A stretch of 7,283 bases of DNA, taken from positions 1 to 7,283 of the forward strand of contig SKVE01000569.1 of assembly GCA_007129635.1 (NCBI GenBank), written 5' to 3'. The translations under genes and the position numbers were made by a program. Origin of the DNA: Planctomycetaceae bacterium (GTDB lineage Bacteria > Planctomycetota > Planctomycetia > Pirellulales > Pirellulaceae). Every line of letters begins with the position of its first letter. The first letter of the stretch is position 1. The notes beneath the pieces are model-generated. The model searched no databases. It was not told where the DNA came from and worked only from the letters and a program-made list of their open reading frames with translations. Shown here piece after piece: positions 1-6,259 of this stretch.

Positions 1-1585
1 GCATCAGTTTCATGCCGGAATCGGTGAACAGCAACAAGTCGCGGTGCCCCGTTTTGTTCGGATCGCCGCTGATCCCGCCGATCACCCCTTCGACATCCAA
101 GCCGACTTCCGCACCATCGATCCAGCGAAAGGCGCCCACCCGATCGTTGATCCAGACCTTGATCGAGCCGTCGGCCAACACGCAGATCAGGTCCAGATCG
201 TAATCGTTGTCCCAATCGTCGTAGATCACCCCGGTGACGGCCACGTCAGCGAACTGCAACTCGAACGTGTCGGCTGCTTCGACGAAGGTGCCGTCCCGAT
301 GGTTCAGCAAGACGCTGGACGGCGCCGCTTGGCTGTGCTGGTCCGCCGGAACGTTCCCGGCCGACGAGCGAAAGGCCAGCAGATCCAGGTCACCGTCGCT
401 GTCCAAGTCGACCAAACGCGCCAGGTGGGTCAGCGCGTCGGGGCCCGCTACCATTTCCGTGGATGTCGGGACGAACTGCCCGCTGCCGTCGTTCAGCAGC
501 AGCAAGTCGTTACCTGCACGCCCCAGCCACAGGTCGACGTGGCCGTCATTATCGACATCGCCAAAACAGGGAGAAACGCCCTGCGAACCGATGGTCTGCC
601 CTTGGCTAAAATTCCCATGCCCGTCATTGATCCAGATCATTGTCTGACCCTCGGGGCCGCAACCGGTCAGGCACAGATCCAACGCTCCGCTGCCGTTGAC
701 GTCGGCCACCGCGATGCCTGGCAACTGGATCTTGCCTCCCGCCCAATCCCACGCCTGCAACTGGACATCTAGTTCTCGTACCTCGGGGCAGAAGATCGGA
801 ACAGGCGTCTCGCTGGGCGGCGTTTGTTCCAACGGCAAGTTGTCGGCGCCCAAAATCACGTAGTGCTTGCCGGCCGCGCCGTAAGCGGTCTGGACCGCAA
901 AACTGCCAGCGGACAATTCGGCCGATTGCAGCTTGCGGAACCGATCCAACAACGGCATGACCTTGTCGCTTCTATCCGTGCTGCGGTACTGCATCGCCAA
1001 CCGGTAGATGGCCGATACGAATCCCGGATTCCGCTCGACAACCTGCTCCAGCAACTCCAAACCGCGTTCGGTCTGGTCGTCCGCCAACGACACCTCGGCC
1101 AACTTGTAGATCGTGTGCAGATCGTCCGGATCGGCTTCATGCGCCCGCTCGAAGAACCGGACGGCTTTCTCTGTCTCGCCCAAGTATTGGTGGTACATGC
1201 CCAGCGAGAACAGCGACGCGACGTGCTGAGGGTCCACCGCCAACACCTGTTCAAATCGCTCCCGAGCGATGTCCAAACTGTCTCGAGCGTCGCTTTCCCC
1301 CTGCAGGTTCAGGTAGGCCAATCCCAGATTAAAGACGGCGGCGATCCAATCGGGATACGCCCGGACCACTTTCTCATACTCCGCCGCAGCATCCCCGTAC
1401 CGGTACTGTTCCATCAAAGCGTTGCCCCGATTGAAGCTGGCCAACGCTTCCATCACTTGCGGGTCGTCGGGTGTCAGCGACGTGCCCCGCGTCGTGGAAT
1501 CTTCGGTCCCGTGGTCTACCGATCGGACGCCGCAGCCAATCAGCGGCAGGAGGAAGGCGAGCAACAGAAAAGTACGTGTCATCAT
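1..1585 (-). CDS. TPR and FG-GAP/VCBS repeat lipoprotein, CRTAC1-like (3' end outside window)
   Basis: A single uninterrupted minus-strand frame gives 528 residues before the left edge. The start MMTRTF leads into a hydrophobic stretch (residues 6-16) and a lipobox LIGC with Cys18, so it is read as a lipoprotein exported by Sec and anchored in a membrane. Residues about 47-220 are TPR-like helical repeats, e.g. AAAEYEKVVRAYPDW and AVRFFERAHEADPDD. From about residue 290 come FG-GAP/VCBS beta-propeller repeats with calcium-loop motifs: DVNGSGALD (295-303), DVDNDGHVD (343-351), DLDSDGDLD (393-401) and DWDNDYDLD (457-465), the second followed by LLLLNDGSGQF. Known for the family: such propellers mediate surface binding, and planctomycetes carry many TPR-CRTAC1 proteins, often ending in an ASPIC/UnbV domain, which would lie beyond this window. 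The start is preceded only by a weak GAGAG. It lies 175 bp downstream of the preceding gene with a hairpin repeat between, so it may be transcribed separately. The substrate or partner is unknown. Confidence 0.88.
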   Translation of the reverse strand, partial: MMTRTFLLLAFLLPLIGCGVRSVDHGTEDSTTRGTSLTPDDPQVMEALASFNRGNALMEQYRYGDAAAEYEKVVRAYPDWIAAVFNLGLAYLNLQGESDARDSLDIARERFEQVLAVDPQHVASLFSLGMYHQYLGETEKAVRFFERAHEADPDDLHTIYKLAEVSLADDQTERGLELLEQVVERNPGFVSAIYRLAMQYRSTDRSDKVMPLLDRFRKLQSAELSAGSFAVQTAYGAAGKHYVILGADNLPLEQTPPSETPVPIFCPEVRELDVQLQAWDWAGGKIQLPGIAVADVNGSGALDLCLTGCGPEGQTMIWINDGHGNFSQGQTIGSQGVSPCFGDVDNDGHVDLWLGRAGNDLLLLNDGSGQFVPTSTEMVAGPDALTHLARLVDLDSDGDLDLLAFRSSAGNVPADQHSQAAPSSVLLNHRDGTFVEAADTFELQFADVAVTGVIYDDWDNDYDLDLICVLADGSIKVWINDRVGAFRWIDGAEVGLDVEGVIGGISGDPNKTGHRDLLLFTDSGMKLM

Positions 1586-1694
1586 GTTTTCTCTCGTCAG
1601 GAGCCCCCGGAAGAGCCTGATTCATTTTCTAGCTATTTGGCACAGTATATCGAGCTGTGGCAAAAAGAGAAGCGTTCTCAATGCGGCCGTCCTG

Positions 1695-1731
1695 CCCCCT
1701 CACCCTGCCCTCTCCCACGAGGGGCGAGGGG
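1695..1731. repeat. C/G-rich hairpin repeat, REP-like, possible terminator
   Basis: The segment between the 189-aa gene and the lipoprotein gene is almost pure C then pure G: CCCCCTCACCCTGCCCTC, then a short ACGA loop, then GGGGCGAGGGG. CCCTC (1708-1712) pairs with GAGGG (1726-1730) and CCC with GGG, with one T/C mismatch. The look is that of the common dispersed bacterial intergenic element of the type CCCTCACCC...GGGAGAGGG, here with a shortened right arm. It starts 30 nt after the minus-strand stop at 1761, so it could also act as a transcript-end hairpin. There is no T-run beside it, so an intrinsic terminator is not proven. Copy number cannot be judged from one window. Confidence 0.5.
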
Positions 1732-1760
1732 ACATTGGACAGTTATTTCTCGAACGGTGT

Positions 1761-2330
1761 TTAGTCGCCAGAAGCTTGGGCGGCCGGAACGGCGGCTGGC
1801 GGAGTTGCTGGCCAGGGTCCTTGGCCCAACGGTTCGCCGTCCCGGATCATTCGCAAACCTTGCTCGATCGCTGCGAAGTTCTCCAGCGACATGATGAAGT
1901 GGACGCCTGCCCGCCGATACCCGCGAAAACTGGGACCCGGACCGTGGCAGACTCCCAACGCAATATAAAAGACGACCGGGATTTCCAGTTTCAGGGACGC
2001 TTCGCACAGCCGATCCGCCATCGCTCGACTATGATTGGCGAACAGGACGATCAACAGCCCGTCGGGTCGGTCGTCTTCCAGCCGACTGACCCAGTCGTCG
2101 ATCTGCTCGGCCGTCCAGACCGAGGATTCGTCTATCGCGATGTTCATCTCCAGCCGTCGGCCCATCTGGGAGAGCACTTCTATGTACTGTTGCTGGCGGC
2201 CCTCCGCATCAAAGTCGTTTCCAGGCCAGCTCCACCAGCCATCGGGATCGTCCGCATACGTGCTGGACGGCGGGTAGCAAAAGATGGCGCGGATCGTGGG
2301 TTCTTGAGAAGGGTTCTTATTCTGGTTCAT
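1761..2330 (-). CDS. Stand-alone N-terminal domain of a sugar-isomerase-like protein
   Basis: 189 residues, no signal peptide or membrane segment, so predicted cytoplasmic. It begins MNQNKNPSQEPTIRAIFCYP and carries YPPSS (19-23), WSWPGNDFDAEGRQ (33-46) and RPDGLLIVLF (88-97). As I recall, the YPP and WSWPG...DAEGRQ motifs open full-length (about 450-480 aa) planctomycete proteins with an L-fucose/arabinose-isomerase-type fold. Here the protein stops after the first Rossmann-like domain and ends in a Pro/Ala-rich tail (about 171-187). It is paralogous to the upstream neighbour: RPDGLLIVLF matches RPDGLVLVVL, and YRRAG...AAIEQGLRMI (138-162) matches YRREG...AAIEHGLRMI. No metal-binding or catalytic C-terminal part is present, nor any in-frame or frameshifted continuation downstream. 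It may be a regulatory or partner subunit, or the relic of a duplicated full-length gene. The start at 2330 was chosen over a longer frame reaching to 2945, because that extension only antisenses or shifts through the upstream gene and a good RBS precedes 2330. Gap to the upstream gene is 47 bp, likely co-transcribed. Confidence 0.8.
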   Translation of the reverse strand: MNQNKNPSQEPTIRAIFCYPPSSTYADDPDGWWSWPGNDFDAEGRQQQYIEVLSQMGRRLEMNIAIDESSVWTAEQIDDWVSRLEDDRPDGLLIVLFANHSRAMADRLCEASLKLEIPVVFYIALGVCHGPGPSFRGYRRAGVHFIMSLENFAAIEQGLRMIRDGEPLGQGPWPATPPAAVPAAQASGD

Positions 2331-2338
2331 ACCATCAG

Positions 2339-2346
2339 TTCCTTTC
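2339..2346 (-). promoter_or_regulatory. Ribosome binding site deciding the start at 2330
   Basis: On the minus strand GAAAGGAA lies 8 nt before the ATG at 2330. It supports that start over ATGs further upstream in the same open frame, which fall inside the preceding gene. Confidence 0.7.
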
Positions 2347-2377
2347 GCTTTGCATGTCGGGCATGGGCATCGGTCGA

Positions 2378-3802
2378 TCACACGGGCCACGGGCCTTCGT
2401 AGCCGGTTGGCATCAGGCTGATCCGATAGAGCTGGGCGAACTGACGAAACGCATGAGCGAAATCGCCACAGAACAACACGTTGTGGTGTCCCACGGCCAT
2501 CATCGCATCGGTTCGGTCCAGCAACTGGACCTCGACGTTCGTCGTACATCCGCCGACCGGCGGCATGGGATGGGAAGCGAACACGCGGCCCGCATAGACA
2601 TCCATACGGGCGGGGCCGCCGGGATAGATGCGTACCAGGGTGGCCGGATCGTCTTCCTTCCAGAAGACCTGGATCGCACAACTGCCTTCGTTGGTGTGCG
2701 CGAATCGGCGCAGCAAATAAGGCAGCTCGGGACCATCGGGACCGTACATTCGAGTCGCACAGGTGCAGTGCGATGCGTAGTAGTGATTGCGTTCGGTCTC
2801 GACCGCCATGTTGTGCATGAACCCCGGACGGCCGAACAGCAGTTGGCCGGTCATCATCGTGCATAGGGCCGGCACGTCCATCTCGCAGGCGGCCGGGATC
2901 AACTGGCTGTTCAACGCCGCGAAGCTCATGCAAGGCTTTAGCCATCCTCGGCGCAAACAGTTCATCGTCAGCCCATCCGCCCGTTCTTCATCCAGGATCT
3001 TCTTCAGCGCCAGGTGCGCACGCGCCGCATTCTTCAGCGCATGGTCGGTGATCCCTAACTGCTGGTCAGCACCGCCGGTCAACTGGGCGATCCACTGACG
3101 AGCTTCGTCATCGATCGACGCTGCTTCGAATTCCTGGGCGTAGCGGTCAAAGGGGATGATCCGAAGCTTGACGCCAAAGTAAGGCATCGTCGCCTCGCTG
3201 GGCTGACGATTGTCGAAGCCCAGGAACGTGCATTGGCGGAGCAGCTTGCCCGTATTGATCATCCGCAACCCGTGCTCGATGGCTGCGGGCTCCACCGAAC
3301 CGTGCAGAGTGTACAGGCCCTCGCGACGGTAAGGGTCCTTGGAAATGGCGGGGTCGGCCAGCCACAGCATCACGGGAACCATGGGGGCTCGCAGTTTTTC
3401 CGCAGTGGCCAGCACGATGTCGGCTTGCGGCAGATGGTCCCGGTCCAACACGACCAGCACCAGCCCGTCGGGCCGTGGCTCGGTCATCTGCCGAGCCAGC
3501 GTCTGCGCCTGGTCCGCGTCCGTTGTGGTCAGCCGCAGCAGTTCGAGCGAAACGCCCAGTTGGGCAGCATGCTGGCGCAAGGCGGCCGCCACGGGTTCCG
3601 CGTCGGCCGCGGCGGGTCCGATCAGCACGCCACGGATCGACGCGTTTTGTTTGACGTCGGATGCCGATCGATCGGAATTACTGCCGGTCGCCATGGGCGT
3701 GAAGACCAGGCCGCCGAGCGTCGCACTGATCGCCGTGAGAAAATCGCGACGGTCGCAGCCGCAATCGCAGCCGCAACCGAACCGATGGTCATGAGAGCTC
3801 AT
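2378..3802 (-). CDS. Tat-exported L-fucose/arabinose isomerase-like protein
   Basis: 474 residues. The N-terminus has a twin-arginine leader RRDFL (18-22) followed by a hydrophobic stretch (TAISATLGGLVFTPMA), so folded export to the periplasm is predicted. Before the twin arginines sits a Cys-rich run, C10-G-C12-D-C14-G-C16. Residues about 57-190 form a Rossmann-like domain with RPDGLVLVVL (110-119) and AAIEHGLRMI (173-182). From about 260 comes the isomerase-type C-terminal half: NCLRRG (281-286), CEMDVPALCTMM (306-317), HCTCATRM (345-352) and GHHNVLFCGD (438-447). In FucI/AraA-fold enzymes acidic residues and a C-terminal His bind a divalent metal; E307, D309 and H439/H440 are the likely equivalents here, which is inferred from motif position only. 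The usual reaction would be aldose-ketose isomerisation, but many exported planctomycete members have no assigned activity. Unlike relatives I recall, its N-terminus lacks the YPP/WSWPG motif, which the next gene carries instead. It lies 87 bp after the oxidoreductase gene and 47 bp before the short paralogue. Confidence 0.85.
   Translation of the reverse strand: MSSHDHRFGCGCDCGCDRRDFLTAISATLGGLVFTPMATGSNSDRSASDVKQNASIRGVLIGPAAADAEPVAAALRQHAAQLGVSLELLRLTTTDADQAQTLARQMTEPRPDGLVLVVLDRDHLPQADIVLATAEKLRAPMVPVMLWLADPAISKDPYRREGLYTLHGSVEPAAIEHGLRMINTGKLLRQCTFLGFDNRQPSEATMPYFGVKLRIIPFDRYAQEFEAASIDDEARQWIAQLTGGADQQLGITDHALKNAARAHLALKKILDEERADGLTMNCLRRGWLKPCMSFAALNSQLIPAACEMDVPALCTMMTGQLLFGRPGFMHNMAVETERNHYYASHCTCATRMYGPDGPELPYLLRRFAHTNEGSCAIQVFWKEDDPATLVRIYPGGPARMDVYAGRVFASHPMPPVGGCTTNVEVQLLDRTDAMMAVGHHNVLFCGDFAHAFRQFAQLYRISLMPTGYEGPWPV
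3752..3775 (-). repeat. 12-bp tandem repeat encoding the Cys-rich leader
   Basis: Two adjacent 12-bp units, read on the minus strand as TGCGGCTGCGAT and TGCGGCTGCGAC, differ only in the last base and encode C-G-C-D twice (residues 10-17). The run of alternating Cys directly before the Tat arginines therefore arose by, or can vary by, in-frame duplication of a codon block. Confidence 0.85.
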
Positions 3803-3807
3803 CTGCT

Positions 3808-3817
3808 TCTCCCTTCT
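3808..3817 (-). promoter_or_regulatory. Ribosome binding site of the isomerase-like gene
   Basis: On the minus strand AGAAGGGAGA ends 5 nt before the ATG at 3802. It supports the start MSSHDH and hence inclusion of the Cys-rich leader in the protein. Confidence 0.6.
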
Positions 3818-3847
3818 GAAGTCCAGGCTTTCGCCGGTTTTGTCAAA

Positions 3848-3861
3848 CCGCCTGACGGCGG
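3848..3861. other. Small hairpin between the oxidoreductase and isomerase-like genes
   Basis: CCGCC (3848-3852) and GGCGG (3857-3861) can pair around a 4-nt loop. On the minus strand it lies about 28 nt after the stop at 3890 and is followed by TTTGACAAAA, too few T for a convincing intrinsic terminator. It could attenuate or process an operon transcript, or be chance in GC-rich DNA. Confidence 0.25.
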
Positions 3862-3889
3862 AACTACGAGCAGATCTTTGACGCGGTGT

Positions 3890-5257
3890 CTACACCTCCC
3901 GAACCATTCCCGGCAACGGCGGCCCGTAGATCCCGTCAGGCCCGGCTTGGATGGGCGCCGGACTGTCGAACGTCATCGCATCGATGTTCTCGACAAACTG
4001 GAAATCCGAGTTCAGCATCTGGTCCCAGGTGATGTAAGCACCCGTGTGCGCGGCGGCGCGTCCCATCAACGACGCCAAATTCGCCTGGCCGGCTCGCCGC
4101 GCTTCATTATGAGGCGTGTCGTTGCGGATGGCATCCAACAACAGTTGCCATTCCTCGATGTACGGATTATTGTCACGCTGGCCATACTCCCAGACCAGAT
4201 GGTCGGATTCCATGGCGTGGCCGCGGTAGATGCGAGGCTTGGGATCGCCCAGGCTCTCCATGATCACCGCCGCGCCTTTGGTGCCGTGCGCGTAATCGGA
4301 GTAGGTATTCCAGCAGTTGCTCATGTGCCGCGAGAACGCGAACAGCTTGGTTCCGTCGGCAAAGGTATACTCGACGGCAAAGTGATCGAACTGGTTGCCG
4401 GCTTCGGCGTAGCACCGGCCCCCCATCGCTTGGGCGGAAACCGGCCAGGCATCCTTGGCCCAGCAGGCGATGTCCACGTTGTGACAATGCCAGTCCACGA
4501 AAAAGCCCGCCGTGATCCAGGTGAAACTTGCCGACCGCTGCAGTTGGAAGACCAATTCGTTGGCGCCCTCGGGCACGGGTGGGCAATGGACGGGGCCATG
4601 GACTCGGTAGATCCGCAAGGTATGCAAGTCGCCGATCGCTCCCTCGTGGATGCGCCCAATCACTTCCTGCCGCGCTTTCGAGTGCCGCCACATCAACCCG
4701 GACGCCACCTTCAGGTTCTTCTGCTCGGAAGCCTCGGCGGCCTGAAACCAGCGCCGATTCGCCGGGCCATCGACCGCAAACGACTTCTCGGCAAAGACGT
4801 GCAAGCCCTTGGCCACCGCGTACTCGAATTGGGACGGGCGAAAATTCGCAAAGGCCGTCAGCGCCACGACATCGCCGGGCTCCAACGAATCGATGGCCTG
4901 CTTGTAGCCATCAAACCCCACAAAACGCCGCTCGGCAGGCACATCGACCTGGTCGGGATACTGATTCGACAAACGCTCGTAGCAACTATCGATCCGCTGC
5001 GGGAACACGTCCGACATTGCATGCAGCCGGACCGGGCCGCCCACGGTACGGAAAGCGTCCGCCATCGCTCCCGTGCCTCGCCCACCGCAGCCGATCAACG
5101 CCAGCTTGATCGTGGAATCTCCCGCAGCATGGCACTTGGGCACCGCCATGGCGGCCAGCGTCGAACCGGCAGCGATTTGCCCCGAATGCTTGAGGAATTG
5201 GCGGCGTGAATCCACGGGCGACGATCCGGTCGAATCGAGCGATGGGACGGACTTCAT
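3890..5257 (-). CDS. Tat-exported Gfo/Idh/MocA family oxidoreductase
   Basis: 455 residues from the chosen start. SRRQFLKHSG (17-26) followed by a hydrophobic Ala-rich stretch (27-39) and an AxA-like site near CHAAG is a twin-arginine signal. The dinucleotide fold begins LALIGCGGRGTG (52-63), with the GxGxxG-type loop for NAD(P). The family's EKP motif appears as AEKSFA (156-161), Pro replaced by Ser. GFFVDWHCHNVD (251-262) gives the D-x3-H arrangement, so the usual Lys-Asp-His set is present as K158, D255 and H259. The C-terminal half (WNTYSDYAHGTKGAA, 316-330; NPYIEEWQLLLDAIRND, 364-380) fits the family's beta-sheet substrate domain. Members oxidise or reduce sugars and inositols with NAD(P), or act by transient oxidation as in the glycosidase-type enzymes; the substrate here is not readable. 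A frame extension to 5344 adds 29 unlikely residues before the Tat leader, and the RBS favours 5257. It is first in a minus-strand run with the isomerase-like genes, suggesting a shared sugar pathway. Confidence 0.93.
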   Translation of the reverse strand: MKSVPSLDSTGSSPVDSRRQFLKHSGQIAAGSTLAAMAVPKCHAAGDSTIKLALIGCGGRGTGAMADAFRTVGGPVRLHAMSDVFPQRIDSCYERLSNQYPDQVDVPAERRFVGFDGYKQAIDSLEPGDVVALTAFANFRPSQFEYAVAKGLHVFAEKSFAVDGPANRRWFQAAEASEQKNLKVASGLMWRHSKARQEVIGRIHEGAIGDLHTLRIYRVHGPVHCPPVPEGANELVFQLQRSASFTWITAGFFVDWHCHNVDIACWAKDAWPVSAQAMGGRCYAEAGNQFDHFAVEYTFADGTKLFAFSRHMSNCWNTYSDYAHGTKGAAVIMESLGDPKPRIYRGHAMESDHLVWEYGQRDNNPYIEEWQLLLDAIRNDTPHNEARRAGQANLASLMGRAAAHTGAYITWDQMLNSDFQFVENIDAMTFDSPAPIQAGPDGIYGPPLPGMVREV

Positions 5258-5264
5258 GGGAGGG

Positions 5265-5269
5265 CTCCT
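5265..5269 (-). promoter_or_regulatory. Ribosome binding site deciding the oxidoreductase start
   Basis: AGGAG on the minus strand, 7 nt before the ATG at 5257. It places the start directly before the Tat leader rather than at the upstream in-frame ATG at 5344. Confidence 0.75.
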
Positions 5270-5368
5270 GAATTCCAAGTCAGTGAAGCGGGACGGGCAG
5301 TCGAGTCCCGGCGGGCAGCCACGCACTGCCACAACGCCCGACACCGATTCCTCATCCCCGAGCCTCCA

Positions 5369-5423
5369 GTTTGGCAGAAGCTCGAGCGTTTCGCAATCGA
5401 AGCACGCACGAAAACTGCCAAAC
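5369..5423. repeat. 9-bp perfect inverted repeat GTTTGGCAG / CTGCCAAAC
   Basis: GTTTGGCAG at 5369-5377 and its exact reverse complement at 5415-5423, 46 bp centre to centre, lie 112-166 bp upstream of the oxidoreductase start. The arms do not extend further. A third, partial copy GTTTGGC lies at 5535-5541. The spacing would suit two half-sites for a looping or dimeric regulator. A regulatory role is inference only. Confidence 0.45.
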
Positions 5424-5485
5424 CGTTCCGTTGCATAAAGAGTGGCTTGGGCTATGTCTTGTCATTCGGACAATGGGCGGTCCCC

Positions 5486-5502
5486 AGCCGCTTCGGTGGG
5501 CT
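5486..5502 (+). other. Hairpin with C(UUCG)G tetraloop
   Basis: AGCCGCTTCGGTGGGCT folds as AGCC/GGCT plus G-U and C-G pairs closing a TTCG loop, with one bulged G. C(UUCG)G is an unusually stable RNA tetraloop. No T-run follows, so this is not a clear terminator; it overlaps the upstream edge of the candidate promoter. Confidence 0.35.
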
Positions 5503-5531
5503 TGCCGAATGCTGGCCGTGGCGAGTAGGAT
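5502..5531 (+). promoter_or_regulatory. Candidate sigma-70-type promoter for the small two-gene cassette
   Basis: TTGCCG (5502-5507), an 18-bp spacer, then TAGGAT (5526-5531): four of six consensus bases in each box. Transcription would begin near 5538, about 54 nt before the ATG at 5592. Read by eye; matches of this quality also occur by chance. Confidence 0.25.
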
Positions 5532-5591
5532 GAAGTTTGGCTGCAGCGAGTTTCCAAGACAGGAACCAAATGAATTGACGGGATCAAGTGG

Positions 5592-5936
5592 ATGGCCGAG
5601 CGGATTTCCGACGACGCTTTGGTGGTTCGTGGAGGCCGCAACCAGCCGGTGGATTTGGAGCGAGGAACGGGGACTCACCCAAGCGGGACAACTGGGGTGC
5701 CGGTCGAATGCGCCAGCGGGCTGACGGTCGAACAATTGTCCGCGTTCATACCGCACGGTCAGATTGGCGTTACGACAGTCGCTGCCGTGCCGTCGATGGG
5801 TGGAGATGTTATACGAACGAGCGGCCGCAGCCGGAGCCGCGCAACCCTGACAGGGTTGACTCCGGAGGAGATGAGTTCGTTGCTGAGCCCGACCGTCCGG
5901 AAACCTACTAAGGGCGGTTCACGATTTGGAGGATGA
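5592..5936 (+). CDS. Small conserved-looking protein of unknown function, first gene of a two-gene cassette
   Basis: 114 residues, soluble, no signal peptide or membrane segment. It opens MAERISDDALVVRGG and contains GTGTHPSGTTGVPVECA (26-42), a short helix-like LTVEQLSAFIPHGQIG (44-59) and, near the end, GDVIRTSGRS (71-80) and ATLTGLTPEEMSSLL (84-98). I know of no named family; the composition is that of a real protein (varied residues, conserved-looking Gly/Thr/Ser motifs). I have a loose, unverified memory of similar proteins in planctomycete genomes. A TGA in frame at 5571-5573 limits the start; ATG 5592 is the first ATG but has only a weak AAGTGG ahead of it. The stop at 5934-5936 sits inside the region just before the next gene's ATG, so the two are translationally coupled. 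Possible roles (toxin-antitoxin-like pair, regulator) are guesses. Confidence 0.7.
   Translation: MAERISDDALVVRGGRNQPVDLERGTGTHPSGTTGVPVECASGLTVEQLSAFIPHGQIGVTTVAAVPSMGGDVIRTSGRSRSRATLTGLTPEEMSSLLSPTVRKPTKGGSRFGG
5928..5932 (+). promoter_or_regulatory. Ribosome binding site deciding the start at 5939
   Basis: GGAGG ends 6 nt before ATG 5939 but directly abuts ATG 5933, so the second ATG is the better start. The site lies within the 3' end of the preceding gene. Confidence 0.75.
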
Positions 5937-5938
5937 CA

Positions 5939-6259
5939 ATGAAGAGACCGAGGATATACGCCGATTTCCAAAACGCGGACGCCGAGGGACGTTTGCGGCT
6001 GAATTGTGTCGGGACGACGAAGGATTTGGCCCGAAAGAACGTGGTATTGCAACCGGGTACGACTCTAACGCTCTACTCGGATGACGCTGACGAGGAAGGG
6101 AGGTCCGACGATCTGCAAGTCACCGGAGTCGTGGAGTATTCGGAGGCGGAGCAGTGCTGGGTTGCTCGCGTGGATTGGCACGCAATCCGCCATGCTTCTG
6201 AATCGTATCCCGACCACCACGGCCAGCATCCGCCGCCCGTGCCTGTTGGCCCGAGTTAG
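5939..6259 (+). CDS. Small protein of unknown function, second gene of the cassette
   Basis: 106 residues from ATG 5939 (MKRPRIYADFQNADAEG). Predicted soluble and acidic in the middle: NCVGTTKDLARKNVVL (22-37), LTLYSDDADEEG (44-55), VTGVVEYSEAEQCWVARVDW (64-83) and AIRHASE (85-91), then a His/Pro-rich tail. The alternating hydrophobic pattern suggests a small beta-rich fold; no named domain is recognised. Its strong RBS and the 2-nt gap from the preceding stop argue that both are made from one mRNA, possibly as interacting partners. An alternative start at 5933 would add two residues and overlap the upstream gene by 4 nt. The next frame (6260 on) continues in phase directly after this stop codon. 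Confidence 0.8.
   Translation: MKRPRIYADFQNADAEGRLRLNCVGTTKDLARKNVVLQPGTTLTLYSDDADEEGRSDDLQVTGVVEYSEAEQCWVARVDWHAIRHASESYPDHHGQHPPPVPVGPS

Larger units (their letters stand above)
5258..5591. other. Gene-free divergent intergenic region
   Basis: 334 bp between the oxidoreductase start (minus) and the small plus-strand gene. Open frames here lack RBS support and recognisable protein character. The stretch holds a perfect inverted repeat (5369-5377/5415-5423), a further GTTTGGC at 5535-5541, a UUCG-type hairpin (5486-5502) and a candidate plus-strand promoter (5502-5531). No convincing minus-strand promoter for the oxidoreductase operon was found, though one is expected here. Confidence 0.6.

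Noticed and set aside
1635..1661. TATACT-like -10 box upstream of the lipoprotein gene (minus strand)
   Set aside because: No acceptable -35 at 16-18 bp; the TTGCCA nearby is only 8 bp away.
44..1894. Plus-strand open frames of 242 and 356 codons
   Set aside because: Antisense shadows of the TPR/FG-GAP lipoprotein gene; no family motifs and no RBS.
2331..2945. N-terminal extension of the 189-aa protein in the same open frame
   Set aside because: It lies out of frame inside the isomerase-like gene; its residues are low-complexity Arg-rich and a good RBS sits right before 2330.
3233..5209. Long plus-strand open frame of 658 codons
   Set aside because: It is antisense to two well-supported genes with Tat leaders and family motifs, runs through the intergenic gap, has no recognisable domain and an Arg/His/Gly-rich shadow composition.
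5258..5344. 29-residue extension of the oxidoreductase to ATG 5344
   Set aside because: The extension precedes a complete Tat leader, contains Pro/Cys-rich residues unlike a signal, and AGGAG is placed for ATG 5257.
5352..5756. Minus-strand 134-codon open frame across the intergenic gap
   Set aside because: It overlaps the small plus-strand gene, has no RBS, and its composition is mixed and motif-free; more likely non-coding intergenic DNA.
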